This document shows positions 9,174 through 18,854 of a stretch of 64,000 nt of DNA, in pieces. Position 1 is the stretch's first letter; every line of letters starts with the position of its first letter. The notes below the pieces were generated by a model, which was not told the DNA's origin, did not search any database, and saw nothing but the letters and a program-made list of their open reading frames with translations. The stretch is from assembly GCF_003947415.1 (NCBI RefSeq), contig NZ_QHKL01000001.1, forward strand, positions 1 to 64,000, given 5' to 3'. Origin of the DNA: Amycolatopsis sp. WAC 01376 (GTDB taxonomy: Bacteria; Actinomycetota; Actinomycetes; Mycobacteriales; Pseudonocardiaceae). The position numbers and the translations under genes were made by a program.

Positions 9174-10228
9174 GCGCGCTCCTCCTTACGGCTGCGGACG
9201 AACAGGAAGATCAGGTAGGGCGCGCCGAGGATCGCCGTCAGCACCCCGACCGGCAGCCCGGACAGGCCCGGCGTCACCCGGACGGCGAAATCCGCGCCGA
9301 CGGTCAGCAGGGCGCCGAGGACCATCGATCCGAACAGCGGCGGCTGCGCCGAGCGGACCAGCCGCAGGGCGATCTGCGGGGTGGCCAGCGCGACGAAGGT
9401 GATCGGGCCCGCGGCCGCGGTGGCGACGGCGGCCAAGGCCGCGCCGAGCAACAGCAGGGTCGCGCGGGCGGCGTCGACCCGGATACCGAGGCCGCGCGCG
9501 GTGTCGTCGCCGAACTGCAGACCGCCGATGGTGTGCCCGGCGACCAGCGTGATCGGCGCGAGCACGGCCAGCGCGAGCAGGACCGGCGCGACCGATTCCC
9601 AGCCGACGTCGGCGAGGCTGCCGACGATCCACGTCGTCGCCCGCGCGGCGTTGTCGACGTCTCCGATGGTCAGCATCCAGTAGACGAGGTTGTAGCCGAC
9701 GGCCGACAGCGCGATGCCGATCAGGACGAGCCGGTAGCCGTCGATCCCGCGCCGCCACGAAAGCGCGTACAGCAGGATCCCCGCGATCACGCCGCCCGCC
9801 AGCCCGGCGAGCGGGACGCCCAGCGTGCTCGCCAGCCCGCTGACCTGGCCACCGGTGCCACCGGCGACGATCACGCCGACCGCGCCGACGCCCGCGCCCC
9901 AGGTGATGCCGAGGATGTCCGGGCTGGCCAGCGGATTCCTGGCGATGGTCTGGAACAGCGCGCCGGACAGGCCGAGGGCCGCGCCGACGCCGATCGCGGT
10001 CAGCGTGCGGGGCATCCGCAGGTCGAAGATGATCCCGCGTTCCCGCGCGGTGCCACCACCGAACAGCGTCTTCAGGACGTCGCCGAGGCCGATGTGCGAG
10101 GTACCGATGCCGATGTTCAGCGCCGCGACCAGCACCAGCGCGACCGCCGCGAGGGTCACGACGGCGAGTGTCCACGGCCGGACGGTCCAGGCCGCCGGGC
10201 CGAGCGAGATCACCTTGGGAGCCGTCAT
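9170..10228 (-). CDS. FecCD-family siderophore permease, second subunit
   Basis: A 352-residue polytopic permease. FecCD hallmarks are LRMPRTLTAIGVGAALGLSG and the ATPase-contacting AGPITFVALATPQIALRLV. About nine hydrophobic segments are visible. The start is ATG 10228, overlapping the stop of the first permease by 4 bp. It should pair with the 10225-11232 product to form the heterodimeric channel. Confidence 0.95.
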   Translation of the reverse strand: MTAPKVISLGPAAWTVRPWTLAVVTLAAVALVLVAALNIGIGTSHIGLGDVLKTLFGGGTARERGIIFDLRMPRTLTAIGVGAALGLSGALFQTIARNPLASPDILGITWGAGVGAVGVIVAGGTGGQVSGLASTLGVPLAGLAGGVIAGILLYALSWRRGIDGYRLVLIGIALSAVGYNLVYWMLTIGDVDNAARATTWIVGSLADVGWESVAPVLLALAVLAPITLVAGHTIGGLQFGDDTARGLGIRVDAARATLLLLGAALAAVATAAAGPITFVALATPQIALRLVRSAQPPLFGSMVLGALLTVGADFAVRVTPGLSGLPVGVLTAILGAPYLIFLFVRSRKEERA

Positions 10229-11232
10229 ATCCGTGCCAAGCCCTTCTTGCGGACCAGGTGGACGAACACCGGCACGCCGAGCACCGCCAGCATGATGCCG
10301 ACCTCCAGGTTGTCCGAAGCGACGACGCGGCCGAGCAGGTCCGCCGCCAGCAGCAGGATGGCGCCGAGCACGGCGGAGAACGGCACCAGCCACCGGTAGT
10401 CGGGGCCGCTGATCGCCCGCGCGAAATGCGGCACCAGCAGGCCGAGGAACGCGATCGGCCCGCAGGCGGCGACGGCGGCACCGGTCAGCAGCGTGATCGC
10501 GGCGACCCCGAGCAACCGCGTGCGCCCGACCCGCCGTCCGAGCGCGACGGCGACGTCGTCACCGAGCGCCAGCGTGTTCATCCCCGGCGTGTTGACGACC
10601 GCGAGGAACAGGCCGGCTGCCACGAACGGGGCGATCTGGCCGATCATCGCGGGGTCCCGGCCGGCGATCGAACCGACGTGCCAGAACCGGTAGGTCTCCA
10701 TCCCGCGGTCGTCGCCGAGCACGATCGCGGAGATGACGCCGTTCAGCAGGGCGCTCACCGCGGCTCCGGCCAGCGCGAGCGTCACCGGCGTGGCGCCGCG
10801 GCCGCCGACCGCGCCGAGCAGGAACACCACGGCGCTCGCGATCAGTGCGCCGGCGAAACCGAACCAGATGAACGCGTACAGGTCGTCGATGCCGAACACG
10901 ACGACAGCGAGCACCACCGCGAACGCGGCGCCCTGCGTGACGCCGAGCAAGCCGGGATCGGCGAGCGGATTACGGGTGTGGCCCTGCATGAGCGCACCGG
11001 CCGCGCCGAGCGCGAGGCCCGCCAGTACGCCGAGCAGCGTGCGCGGGACGCGTAACGAACGGACGATCAGATGATCCGGCACACCGGCGGGATGGAAGAT
11101 CGCGTCCCAAACCACACCCAAAGGAATCGAACGCGCACCGAGGGCGATGCTCGCGACGCAGATCACAGCCAGAAGTGTGACGAGCAGGGCTCCCGCTGTC
11201 GGCTTCCCAACACGAACTTCCACTGTGGACAT
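10225..11232 (-). CDS. FecCD-family siderophore permease, first subunit
   Basis: A 335-residue permease and the first gene of the importer operon. It contains LRVPRTLLGVLAGLALGAAGALMQ, the LADPGLLGVTQGAAFAV segment and the cytoplasmic coupling region CGPIAFLGLLVPHFAR. I start it at ATG 11232 rather than further upstream because the product then begins with a short polar stretch and a hydrophobic helix, and the longer form would run through the iron-box operator into the divergent gene. Confidence 0.94.
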   Translation of the reverse strand: MSTVEVRVGKPTAGALLVTLLAVICVASIALGARSIPLGVVWDAIFHPAGVPDHLIVRSLRVPRTLLGVLAGLALGAAGALMQGHTRNPLADPGLLGVTQGAAFAVVLAVVVFGIDDLYAFIWFGFAGALIASAVVFLLGAVGGRGATPVTLALAGAAVSALLNGVISAIVLGDDRGMETYRFWHVGSIAGRDPAMIGQIAPFVAAGLFLAVVNTPGMNTLALGDDVAVALGRRVGRTRLLGVAAITLLTGAAVAACGPIAFLGLLVPHFARAISGPDYRWLVPFSAVLGAILLLAADLLGRVVASDNLEVGIMLAVLGVPVFVHLVRKKGLARI

Positions 11233-11249
11233 CCGCCATCCTATGCTCC

Positions 11250-11267
11250 GGTTAGGAAAGCCTAACC
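11250..11267. promoter_or_regulatory. Iron-box operator (IdeR/DmdR type)
   Basis: A perfect 18-bp palindrome GGTTAGGAAAGCCTAACC lies between the divergent permease and binding-protein genes. It matches the IdeR/DtxR/DmdR consensus (TTAGGTTAGGCTAACCTAA) in both half-sites. With iron bound, the repressor would shut both transcripts at once. Confidence 0.9.
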
Positions 11268-11285
11268 GCACAGAAAGAGTGGCCC

Positions 11286-12269
11286 ATGACCCCACCCCGG
11301 CGCGCAGTCCTCGCCCTCGCCGTGACAGCCTGCCTGGCACTCTCCGCCTGCGGTGGCGGTGAACAGGAATCCGCTTCCACCGGCACCGGCCAAAGTGGAT
11401 TCCCGCGCACCGTCGAACACGTGATGGGATCCGCCCAGATCGAGAAGCAGCCCGCCACCGTCGCGGCGCTCGACTCGAGCTACGTCGACGCCACGCTGGC
11501 GCTCGAGACGAAACTGGTGGCGTACACCAAATACCGCAACTACGACAAGCTGCCTGACTACCTGGGCGACGACCGCAAGTACGCCGAGGGCGCCAAGGAG
11601 ATCGGCGCGCTCGAGAGCCCGGACATCGAGAAGTTGTACGACATCAAGCCGGATCTGATCGTTTCCGCGAAGGTGCGGCACGAGAAGTTCTACGCGGAGT
11701 TCAGCAAGGTCGCACCCACGGTGTTCAGCCAGACCACCGGTGCCACCTGGAAGGACAACATCCGGCTGCTCGGCAAGGCGCTGGGCAAGGAAACCTTGGC
11801 AGAGCAGAAGATCAAGTCCTACGAGGAGCGGGCCCGCAAGGTCGGCGACGCGATCAAGGCGAAGCTCGGCAAGCCCGCGGCCGTCTCCGTGGTCCGCTTC
11901 ATCGAGGGCGAGCCGACGGTGCGGCTCTACAGCAGCGCGTCGTTCCCCGGGACCGTGATGGCCGACGCCGGGCTCCAGCGCCCCGCGGGCCAGCCGGACA
12001 ACAAGGCGAAGATCTCCAACGACCTCAGCCAGGAGGAGATCGGGAAGCTCGACGCCGAGGCGATCTTCATCGCCAGCTACACCGATGAGACCAAGCAGGC
12101 CGAAAACCCCATGACGAAGTTCCAGTCGAACCCGCTTTGGGGAACTCTCAAAGGAAAGAAGATCGACGTCAACGACACCACCTGGTTCACCTCGGTGAGC
12201 CTGCAGGGCGCGAACGCCATGCTCGACGACATCGCCAAGCAGTTCGGCGTTGACTCGTTCCGGAGCTGA
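11286..12269 (+). CDS. Iron-siderophore substrate-binding lipoprotein
   Basis: A 327-residue periplasmic-type binding protein of the FecB/FhuD class. The signal peptide ends in the lipobox LSAC, so it is anchored in the membrane. The body has the two-lobe pattern (DSSYVDATLAL, then KPDLIVSA, then DDIAKQFG near the end). It delivers the ferric siderophore to the divergent permease/ATPase set and is controlled by the shared iron box 19 nt upstream. ATG 11286 is the start. Confidence 0.94.
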   Translation: MTPPRRAVLALAVTACLALSACGGGEQESASTGTGQSGFPRTVEHVMGSAQIEKQPATVAALDSSYVDATLALETKLVAYTKYRNYDKLPDYLGDDRKYAEGAKEIGALESPDIEKLYDIKPDLIVSAKVRHEKFYAEFSKVAPTVFSQTTGATWKDNIRLLGKALGKETLAEQKIKSYEERARKVGDAIKAKLGKPAAVSVVRFIEGEPTVRLYSSASFPGTVMADAGLQRPAGQPDNKAKISNDLSQEEIGKLDAEAIFIASYTDETKQAENPMTKFQSNPLWGTLKGKKIDVNDTTWFTSVSLQGANAMLDDIAKQFGVDSFRS

Positions 12270-12276
12270 TCACGTC

Positions 12277-12337
12277 CTCTTTGGACGGTGGTGTCACAGC
12301 CAGCGCGGGAGCGTCGGCACGTCACCGTCCAAAGAGG
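12277..12337. terminator. Inverted repeat at convergent gene ends
   Basis: Perfect 15-bp arms CCTCTTTGGACGGTG (12277-12291) and CACCGTCCAAAGAGG (12323-12337) are separated by 31 nt. The left arm follows the binding-protein stop. The right arm is inside the last codons of the convergent mycothiol-type gene. It is a likely bidirectional terminator, and it makes the C-terminal residues of that protein partly dictated by RNA structure. Confidence 0.65.
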
Positions 12338-13016
12338 ATCCATCGCTGCGGCCGGTGACCCAGGCCAATACCTCGCCGCGGGTCCCGGCCAGCGTCGTCA
12401 GCTCCCCTTCGCTCATCCGCCACTCGTGGCGATACCCGTTGTCTTCGGCGGCGACCAGGAGCACGGCGGGCAGTTCACCGCCGTACATCCCGATGGCGTT
12501 GCCGACGACGGTGTCGAACTCGTCGCCGAGCAGATCGGCGACGCGGGCGAAGTCATAGCCGAAGTCGAGGTCGGCGAGATGGATAGACGTTTCGGAGAGC
12601 CGAAGCCAGAGCACGAACTCCGCCGAGATGTCACGCCCTTGCCTGGCTCGCACCCGGGCCTGCCACGCGCCGTCCGGCAGGTTTTCCGCGACCTCGACGA
12701 AGCGCGCGGCGGAGCCGACGACGTCCTCGGCGATCTCCTCGACGGACCGGTACGCACCCTTCTCGATGTCGTGGTCCCTGACCGTCTCACCGGCGTACAT
12801 CGGCGTCTCGACGCCCGATTTCGCCCAGGTGAGCAGGTTGACCAGGCCGTCGGCGTTCCGCGCGAGGTGGGACAGCAGATGCGCTCGAGTCCAGCCGGGC
12901 AGCGCGCTGGGGCCGCGCACGGCCTCCTCGTCGATCCCGCGCACGACGCGCTCCCACTCGTCGTGGAGGGCGCGGACGCGGTTCAGCAGGACGTGTGCGC
13001 GTTCGGAAGCTGTCAC
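12294..13016 (-). CDS. Mycothiol-dependent maleylpyruvate isomerase-like protein
   Basis: A 240-residue member of the MDMPI_N/DinB superfamily. The N-terminal LPGWTRAHLLSHLARNADGL is the family signature, with a metal-ligand histidine and the segment usually contacting the thiol cofactor. A second histidine occurs in ETSIHLADLDFG. Relatives use mycothiol, the actinobacterial low-molecular-weight thiol, for isomerisation or conjugation. The true substrate is unknown. It is separated from the downstream choD-like gene on the same strand by only 9 nt. Confidence 0.85.
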   Translation of the reverse strand: MTASERAHVLLNRVRALHDEWERVVRGIDEEAVRGPSALPGWTRAHLLSHLARNADGLVNLLTWAKSGVETPMYAGETVRDHDIEKGAYRSVEEIAEDVVGSAARFVEVAENLPDGAWQARVRARQGRDISAEFVLWLRLSETSIHLADLDFGYDFARVADLLGDEFDTVVGNAIGMYGGELPAVLLVAAEDNGYRHEWRMSEGELTTLAGTRGEVLAWVTGRSDGSSLDGDVPTLPRWL

Positions 13017-13025
13017 ATCTCCAAG

Positions 13026-14732
13026 TTACCGCCGAAGCGCCGCGGGCGCGTCCGCCGGAACCGAGGGGTTCTTCGGTGCGATCGGTTCGAGCCGCGCGTA
13101 CGGCGAGTCCTGTGACGGCCTGCTGTCCCGCTCACCCTTGTTGGGCCAGAACGAGAAGGCCCGCTCGGCCTGCGCGGTGATCGTCAGCGAGGGGTTCACG
13201 CCGAGGTTCGCCGTGATCGCCGAACCATCCACAATGGACAGACCGGGGTAGTTGTAGACGCGGTGGTACGGGTCGATCACGCCGTCGTCGGACGACGTGC
13301 CGATGGGGGCGCCACCGATGAAATGCGCCGTCAGCGGGATGTCGAAGATCTCGCCCCAGGTGCCGCCCGCCATCCCGCCGATACGTTCGGCGGTGCGGAG
13401 GTTGGCCTCGTGCCCCGCTGGGATGAAGCTGGGGTTCGGCTCGCCGTGGCCCTGTTTGGAGGTGTACTTGCGGCGGCCGAAGAGCCCGCGTTTGGTGTAC
13501 GTGGTGATGGAGTTGTCGAGGCTCTGCATCACCAGCAGGATCACCGTGCGCTCGCTCCAGCGGTAGCCGTTGAGCAGTTTCACGGTCTGGACCGGGTGCT
13601 TGACCATGAAGTTCACGGCCTGACGCCAGCGCGGCACCGTCGAATCGCCTTCGGTGGCGATGGTCTGGAGCAGGCTCATCGCGTTGCTGCCCTTGCCGTA
13701 GCGGACGGGCTCGATATGCGTGTTGTCGTCGGGGTGGATCGACGACGTGATCGCGACGCCGCGGCTGAAGTTCCGGTCCTCGTCGACCGAGGTGCGGGCC
13801 GCGCCGATGATGGCCTCGGAGTTGGTGCGGGTCAGTTCGCCGAGGCGCGGCGACAGCTTCGGCAACTTGGCGGTGTCGCGCATGCCGTGGAGCAGGTTCT
13901 GCGTGCCCCACGTGCCGGCGGCGAGCACCACCTGCGCGGCGGTGAGCTTGTGCCGGAACTTGCGCGAGGTGGTCCCGGTCTTCTTGATGCTCACCTCGTA
14001 CCCACCTGCGTTTAGCGGGCTAATCGCGCTCACGGTGGTCAGCGGGATGACCTTCGCGCCGTCCTTCTCCGCGAGGTACAGGTAGTTCTTGACCAGCGTG
14101 TTCTTGGCGCCGACGCGGCAGCCGGTCATACAGCCGCCGCATTCGGTACAGCCGGTGCGCGCCGGGCCCGCGCCGCCGAAGTACGGATCCTCGGCGCGCT
14201 CCCCCGGCTTGCCGAAGTACACGCCGACCGGCGTCGGGTGATACGAGTCCGCCACGCCCATGTCCTCGGCGACGCCCTTCATCACGACGTCCGACGGCGT
14301 GACGCTGGGGTTGGTGACGACTCCCAGCATGCGGCTGGCCTGGTCGTAATGCGGGCCGAGTTCGGACTCCCAGTCGGTGATGTGGGACCACTGCGGGTCG
14401 ACGTAGAACGGCTTCAGCGGTCGGTACAGCGTGTTCGCGTAGACCAGCGAGCCGCCGCCGACGCCCGCGCCGGCGAGCACCATGACGTCCTTGAGCATGT
14501 GGATGCGCTGGATGCCGAAGCAGCCGACCTGAGGCGCCCAGACGTAGCGGCGAAGGTCCCAGGACGTCTTCGCGAACTCGTCGTCGGCGAAGCGGCGGCC
14601 CGCCTCGATGACGGCGACGCGGTAGCCCTTCTCGGTCAGGCGAAGGGCGGCGACACTCCCGCCGAACCCGGAGCCGACGACGATCACGTCGTAGTCGAAG
14701 TCGTCTTCAGTGGTGGTGTTACTGGCAGTCAC
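13026..14732 (-). CDS. choD: GMC-type oxidoreductase, cholesterol-oxidase-like (ChoD family)
   Basis: A 568-residue FAD enzyme. Its N-terminus has the dinucleotide motif VIVVGSGFGGSVAALRL, followed by AGAGVGGGSLVYANTLY and a cysteine-rich GCTECGGCMTGCRVGAKNTLVKNY-type region (residues around 180-205). The C-terminus has LGVNPSLTITAQAERA. The layout matches mycobacterial ChoD (Rv3409c), which also neighbours guaB3. Activity on cholesterol itself is uncertain in that family. The start is uncertain: GTG 14732 is chosen because similarity begins a few residues later, but an upstream in-frame GTG is possible. A palindromic repeat at 14007-14031 is read in frame as AISPLNA. In my recollection of the mycobacterial protein this stretch is similar in length but different in sequence. 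Confidence 0.85.
   Translation of the reverse strand: MTASNTTTEDDFDYDVIVVGSGFGGSVAALRLTEKGYRVAVIEAGRRFADDEFAKTSWDLRRYVWAPQVGCFGIQRIHMLKDVMVLAGAGVGGGSLVYANTLYRPLKPFYVDPQWSHITDWESELGPHYDQASRMLGVVTNPSVTPSDVVMKGVAEDMGVADSYHPTPVGVYFGKPGERAEDPYFGGAGPARTGCTECGGCMTGCRVGAKNTLVKNYLYLAEKDGAKVIPLTTVSAISPLNAGGYEVSIKKTGTTSRKFRHKLTAAQVVLAAGTWGTQNLLHGMRDTAKLPKLSPRLGELTRTNSEAIIGAARTSVDEDRNFSRGVAITSSIHPDDNTHIEPVRYGKGSNAMSLLQTIATEGDSTVPRWRQAVNFMVKHPVQTVKLLNGYRWSERTVILLVMQSLDNSITTYTKRGLFGRRKYTSKQGHGEPNPSFIPAGHEANLRTAERIGGMAGGTWGEIFDIPLTAHFIGGAPIGTSSDDGVIDPYHRVYNYPGLSIVDGSAITANLGVNPSLTITAQAERAFSFWPNKGERDSRPSQDSPYARLEPIAPKNPSVPADAPAALRR
14007..14031. repeat. Palindromic repeat inside choD-like gene
   Basis: A copy (GCGTTTAGC-GG-GCTAATCGCG) lies within the oxidoreductase coding region. 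On the coding strand it is read in the only frame that stays open, giving residues AISPLNA between a beta strand (PLTTVS) and YEVSIKK. Confidence 0.88.
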
Positions 14733-14834
14733 ACCTTGGACTGTAACCTCGGCCACCACTTCTGACCAGAGGTAAGTTACCCGCCAGTTACCTTCCACCC
14801 GGATGCGCGAACGCGGCTGAGGCATCATCGATCG

Positions 14835-15230
14835 GTGGATACGGATGCCCCGGTGGCGATCGACTTGACGCGTGACGAGCGCACGGTACTGCGCTGTGGC
14901 CTGGCGGAATGGGGAGGACCGGCCGCCTGCACCGACGACCTCGCCGTCGCGATGGGTTTCAAGGACGTGCCCGACCTCTTCGAGCAAGCGCGAAGGTTGC
15001 GAGCGGCACTGGCCGACGAAGAACCGCTACGCGCCTCGGAATGGCGCAAGACGCTGATCGCCACCGAGATCGTGTTCGCCAGCGACGTCTTCGGCTCCGG
15101 CATGGACTGGTCGATCACCACCGGCTTCGCGGACGACGAAACCCTCCCGATCCTGCGCGACCTACAGCGAAAGATCGCCCGCGCCCTCGGCTCGGCCCAC
15201 TACCGCCCCCGGCCGCCGGAGCGCCTTTAG
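14835..15230 (+). CDS. Conserved hypothetical protein
   Basis: A 131-residue, mostly helical, soluble protein with an acidic bias. GTG 14835 is the start and there is no signal peptide. I do not recognise the family; the ACTDDLAVAMGFKDVPDLFEQARRL stretch suggests a helix-turn-helix-like fold but is not diagnostic. It is divergent from the choD-like gene, so both may share a regulatory gap of about 100 bp. The stop codon TAG is supplied by the palindromic repeat at 15219-15244. Confidence 0.6.
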   Translation: MDTDAPVAIDLTRDERTVLRCGLAEWGGPAACTDDLAVAMGFKDVPDLFEQARRLRAALADEEPLRASEWRKTLIATEIVFASDVFGSGMDWSITTGFADDETLPILRDLQRKIARALGSAHYRPRPPERL

Positions 15231-15244
15231 CGGGCTAAACGTGA
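15219..15244. repeat. Palindromic repeat at a stop codon
   Basis: A copy (GGAGCGCCTTTAGC-GG-GCTAAACGTG). Its TTTAG gives the TAG stop of the preceding hypothetical gene. Confidence 0.88.
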
Positions 15245-15298
15245 CACAGGAGGGACGCCTGGGGCTGCTGTGACTCCTGGGGTACGTGAACGCAAAGC

Positions 15299-15338
15299 GG
15301 CCCAGATCGCGTTTAGCGGGCTAAACGCGATCTGGGCC
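15299..15338. repeat. Long perfect palindromic repeat between convergent genes
   Basis: 19-bp arms (15299-15317 and 15320-15338) separated by GG. The core GATCGCGTTTAGC is shared with other copies, while the outer GGCCCA/TGGGCC is specific to this copy yet still complementary. It lies between the hypothetical gene and guaB3 and is a good candidate bidirectional terminator. Confidence 0.93.
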
Positions 15339-15349
15339 GGGAGCGAGCG

Positions 15350-16483
15350 TCAGCGGCGAACGGTCAGGCCGACCCGCTGGAACTCCTTCAGGTCCGAGTA
15401 GCCCGTCTTCGCCATCGCGCGGCGAAGCGCGCCGAAGAGGTTCACGACGCCCTCGGCGTCCGAGGACGGCCCGAAGAGCAGCGTCTTCAGGTCGACGGCG
15501 TAGTCCGGCCCCAGCGCCACGCGCGAACGCGGCAGCGACGGGTGCGCGGCCGCCGACGTCCAGTACAGCCCCTGCCCCGGCGCCTCGGAGGCGGCGGCCA
15601 GCGGCGCGCCCAGCATGACCGCGTCGGCACCGCAGGCGATGGCCTTGGCGATGTCACCGGACACGCTCATCCCGCCGTCGGCGAGCACGTCGGCGTACCG
15701 GCCGCCGGTCTCGTCGAGGTAGTCGCGGCGCGCGGCCGCGGCGTCGACGATCGCGGTCGCCATCGGCGTCCCGATCCCGAGCACGCTGTCGGTGCTCGTC
15801 ACGCCGCGGCTGGCGCCGTGGCCGACGATGACGCCTGCCGCGCCGGTGCGCATCAGGTGCATCGCGGTGCGGTAGTCGCTGACGCCGCCCGCGATCACCG
15901 GGACGTCGAGCCGTCCGATGAAGTCCTTCAGGTTCAGCGGCTCGACGTCACGCTGGACGTGCTCCGCAGAGATGATCGTGCCCTGCACGACCAGGATCTC
16001 GACACCCGCCGCGAGCAGGTCCGGCGTGAGCTCGGCGGCGTGCTGCGGGCTGACCCGCGCGGCCACCGTGACCCCGGACTCGCGGACGGTCTTGATCGCC
16101 TCGGACAGCAGGTCCAGCCGGATCGGGGCGGAGTGCAGCTCCTGCAGCTCACGCACGATCGCGGTCGGGTCCTCGGTGTCCTCGGCCGCCCGGACGAGGC
16201 GGAAGATCGCGTCCTCGACGTTCGGGTGCCGCGCCCACAGCCCTTCGGCGTTGAGGACGCCCAGCCCGCCGAGCTCGCCGACGGCCACCGCGGTTCCCGG
16301 CGACACGATCGCGTCGGTGGGGTGGGTGACCAGCGGCAGCTCGAACCGGTACGCGTCGATCTGCCAGGCGGTGGACACGACCGACGACGACCTGGTGCGC
16401 CGCGACGGCACGATCTCCACGTCATCGAGGTCATACGCCCGCCGCGCGGTGCGGCCCATGCCGATCTCGACCAGATCCCGCAC
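15350..16483 (-). CDS. guaB3: GuaB3 family IMP dehydrogenase-related protein
   Basis: A 377-residue TIM-barrel protein of the GuaB3 branch, which neighbours guaB and the choD-like gene throughout actinobacteria (Rv3410c in M. tuberculosis). Unlike guaB it has no CBS domains. The catalytic loop region reads VGHGASRGVTSTDSVLGIG and has no cysteine where IMP dehydrogenase has GSICTTR. The phosphate-binding and barrel motifs ([24 protein letters not shown]) are kept. Family members from other phyla have been linked to GMP reductase activity; whether that applies here is unclear without the cysteine. It is preceded by DUF3574 and guaB on the same strand. Confidence 0.9.
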   Translation of the reverse strand: MRDLVEIGMGRTARRAYDLDDVEIVPSRRTRSSSVVSTAWQIDAYRFELPLVTHPTDAIVSPGTAVAVGELGGLGVLNAEGLWARHPNVEDAIFRLVRAAEDTEDPTAIVRELQELHSAPIRLDLLSEAIKTVRESGVTVAARVSPQHAAELTPDLLAAGVEILVVQGTIISAEHVQRDVEPLNLKDFIGRLDVPVIAGGVSDYRTAMHLMRTGAAGVIVGHGASRGVTSTDSVLGIGTPMATAIVDAAAARRDYLDETGGRYADVLADGGMSVSGDIAKAIACGADAVMLGAPLAAASEAPGQGLYWTSAAAHPSLPRSRVALGPDYAVDLKTLLFGPSSDAEGVVNLFGALRRAMAKTGYSDLKEFQRVGLTVRR

Positions 16484-16602
16484 GTCAAGTCCCTTCTCAC
16501 CGACGACCGTTACACCCCATTGTCGCTAGGCCGCGTGGGTGACCTGCGCACGGGGCACCCGAACCGGGCCCGAAGTCACACCGGCCCCAGGTGCCCCACC
16601 CG

Positions 16603-16632
16603 TTTCACGTTTAGCCCGCTAAAGGCGCTCGG
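16603..16632. repeat. Palindromic repeat
   Basis: A copy (TCACGTTTAGC-CC-GCTAAAGGCGCTC) between DUF3574 and guaB3. The outer flanks GTGCCCCACC and GGTGGGGCAC (16591-16600 and 16631-16640) extend the inverted repeat. The rest of this 170-bp gap holds no gene. Confidence 0.88.
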
Positions 16633-16655
16633 GTGGGGCACGTGGGACTCGAGGG

Positions 16656-17126
16656 TCAGAAGGAGACCTTCTCCACGGAGTCGGTCCGGAGGACGGATTC
16701 CTGCGAGAAGGCCTTCTTGTAGTCGGTCCGGATCTCTTCGATCTCGCGGTTCGCGTCGCGGTCGCTGAACGGGTACACGACGATGATCACCTTCGACTTC
16801 TCCCGCGAGATCACCCCGTCCGAGCCGCGCCACTGGCCGCGCCCGGTCAGCTCGGTGAACCCGTCCGGGAACCTCGGCGTGACGGCTTTGTCGGTGAACG
16901 CGGCGAACTCGGCGTCGGTCAGCTCCCCGCCGCCCGGCTTCGTCGTCCCGAAGTACAGCTCGGTGCGCTTCCACAGCTCACCCGGTGACGCCTGGAGAGC
17001 GGCGGCCTCGGGTGCGGAAGGCGCGGCGGAAGCGGTGGGGACGGCGGAAGCCGCCACCCCGCCGCCGAGCCCGAGGGCAGCGGCGGCGAAGACGGCCAGC
17101 GCGGTACGCCGCGAAGTAAAGGACAT
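16656..17126 (-). CDS. Secreted DUF3574 domain protein
   Basis: A 156-residue protein with an N-terminal signal peptide (basic RR then a hydrophobic stretch, cleavage near SASAVPTASAAPS). A DUF3574 domain follows, recognisable by ELYFGTTKPGG, the FPDGFTELTGRGQW segment and a central REKSKVIIVVYP. The domain's function is unknown; it is a small alpha/beta domain found in exported proteins. It lies directly after guaB on the same strand, with a perfect hairpin in front of its ribosome-binding site. That suggests either its own controlled promoter or attenuated read-through from guaB. Confidence 0.8.
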   Translation of the reverse strand: MSFTSRRTALAVFAAAALGLGGGVAASAVPTASAAPSAPEAAALQASPGELWKRTELYFGTTKPGGGELTDAEFAAFTDKAVTPRFPDGFTELTGRGQWRGSDGVISREKSKVIIVVYPFSDRDANREIEEIRTDYKKAFSQESVLRTDSVEKVSF

Positions 17127-17138
17127 CGGTTCCTCCCA

Positions 17139-17168
17139 GGGAGACTTGATCAGCGGGCCAAGTCTCCC
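17139..17168 (-). promoter_or_regulatory. Hairpin in front of DUF3574 start
   Basis: Perfect 10-bp arms GGGAGACTTG (17139-17148) and CAAGTCTCCC (17159-17168). The hairpin ends 13 nt before the DUF3574 ATG, and the GGAGG ribosome-binding site follows immediately on the minus strand. It lies 40 nt after the guaB stop. It may be a guaB terminator, an attenuator or an operator; the sequence alone does not decide. Confidence 0.6.
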
Positions 17169-17207
17169 GAGAACGGAACCGAACGCGTAAGTGTCCTAAA
17201 GGGCGGA

Positions 17208-18737
<1,530 letters not shown>

Positions 18738-18804
18738 CTAGCGGTGACTAATGGGGGCCGCCGTGGCTGTTTGCATCACGGCGAGGGCCTGCCCCTCATG
18801 ATAT

Positions 18805-18830
18805 CCGGGCCGGGCGGCCGCCCGGCCCGG
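18805..18830. repeat. 26-bp GC-only palindrome
   Basis: A perfect 13+13 palindrome (half CCGGGCCGGGCGG) sits between divergent guaB and DUF5319, 25 nt before the DUF5319 start. It is unrelated to the TTTAGC repeat family. It could form a strong hairpin in either leader or act as a symmetrical binding site. Confidence 0.7.
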
Positions 18831-18854
18831 GTGGGCGCCCGGTAGCGTGCAGGC

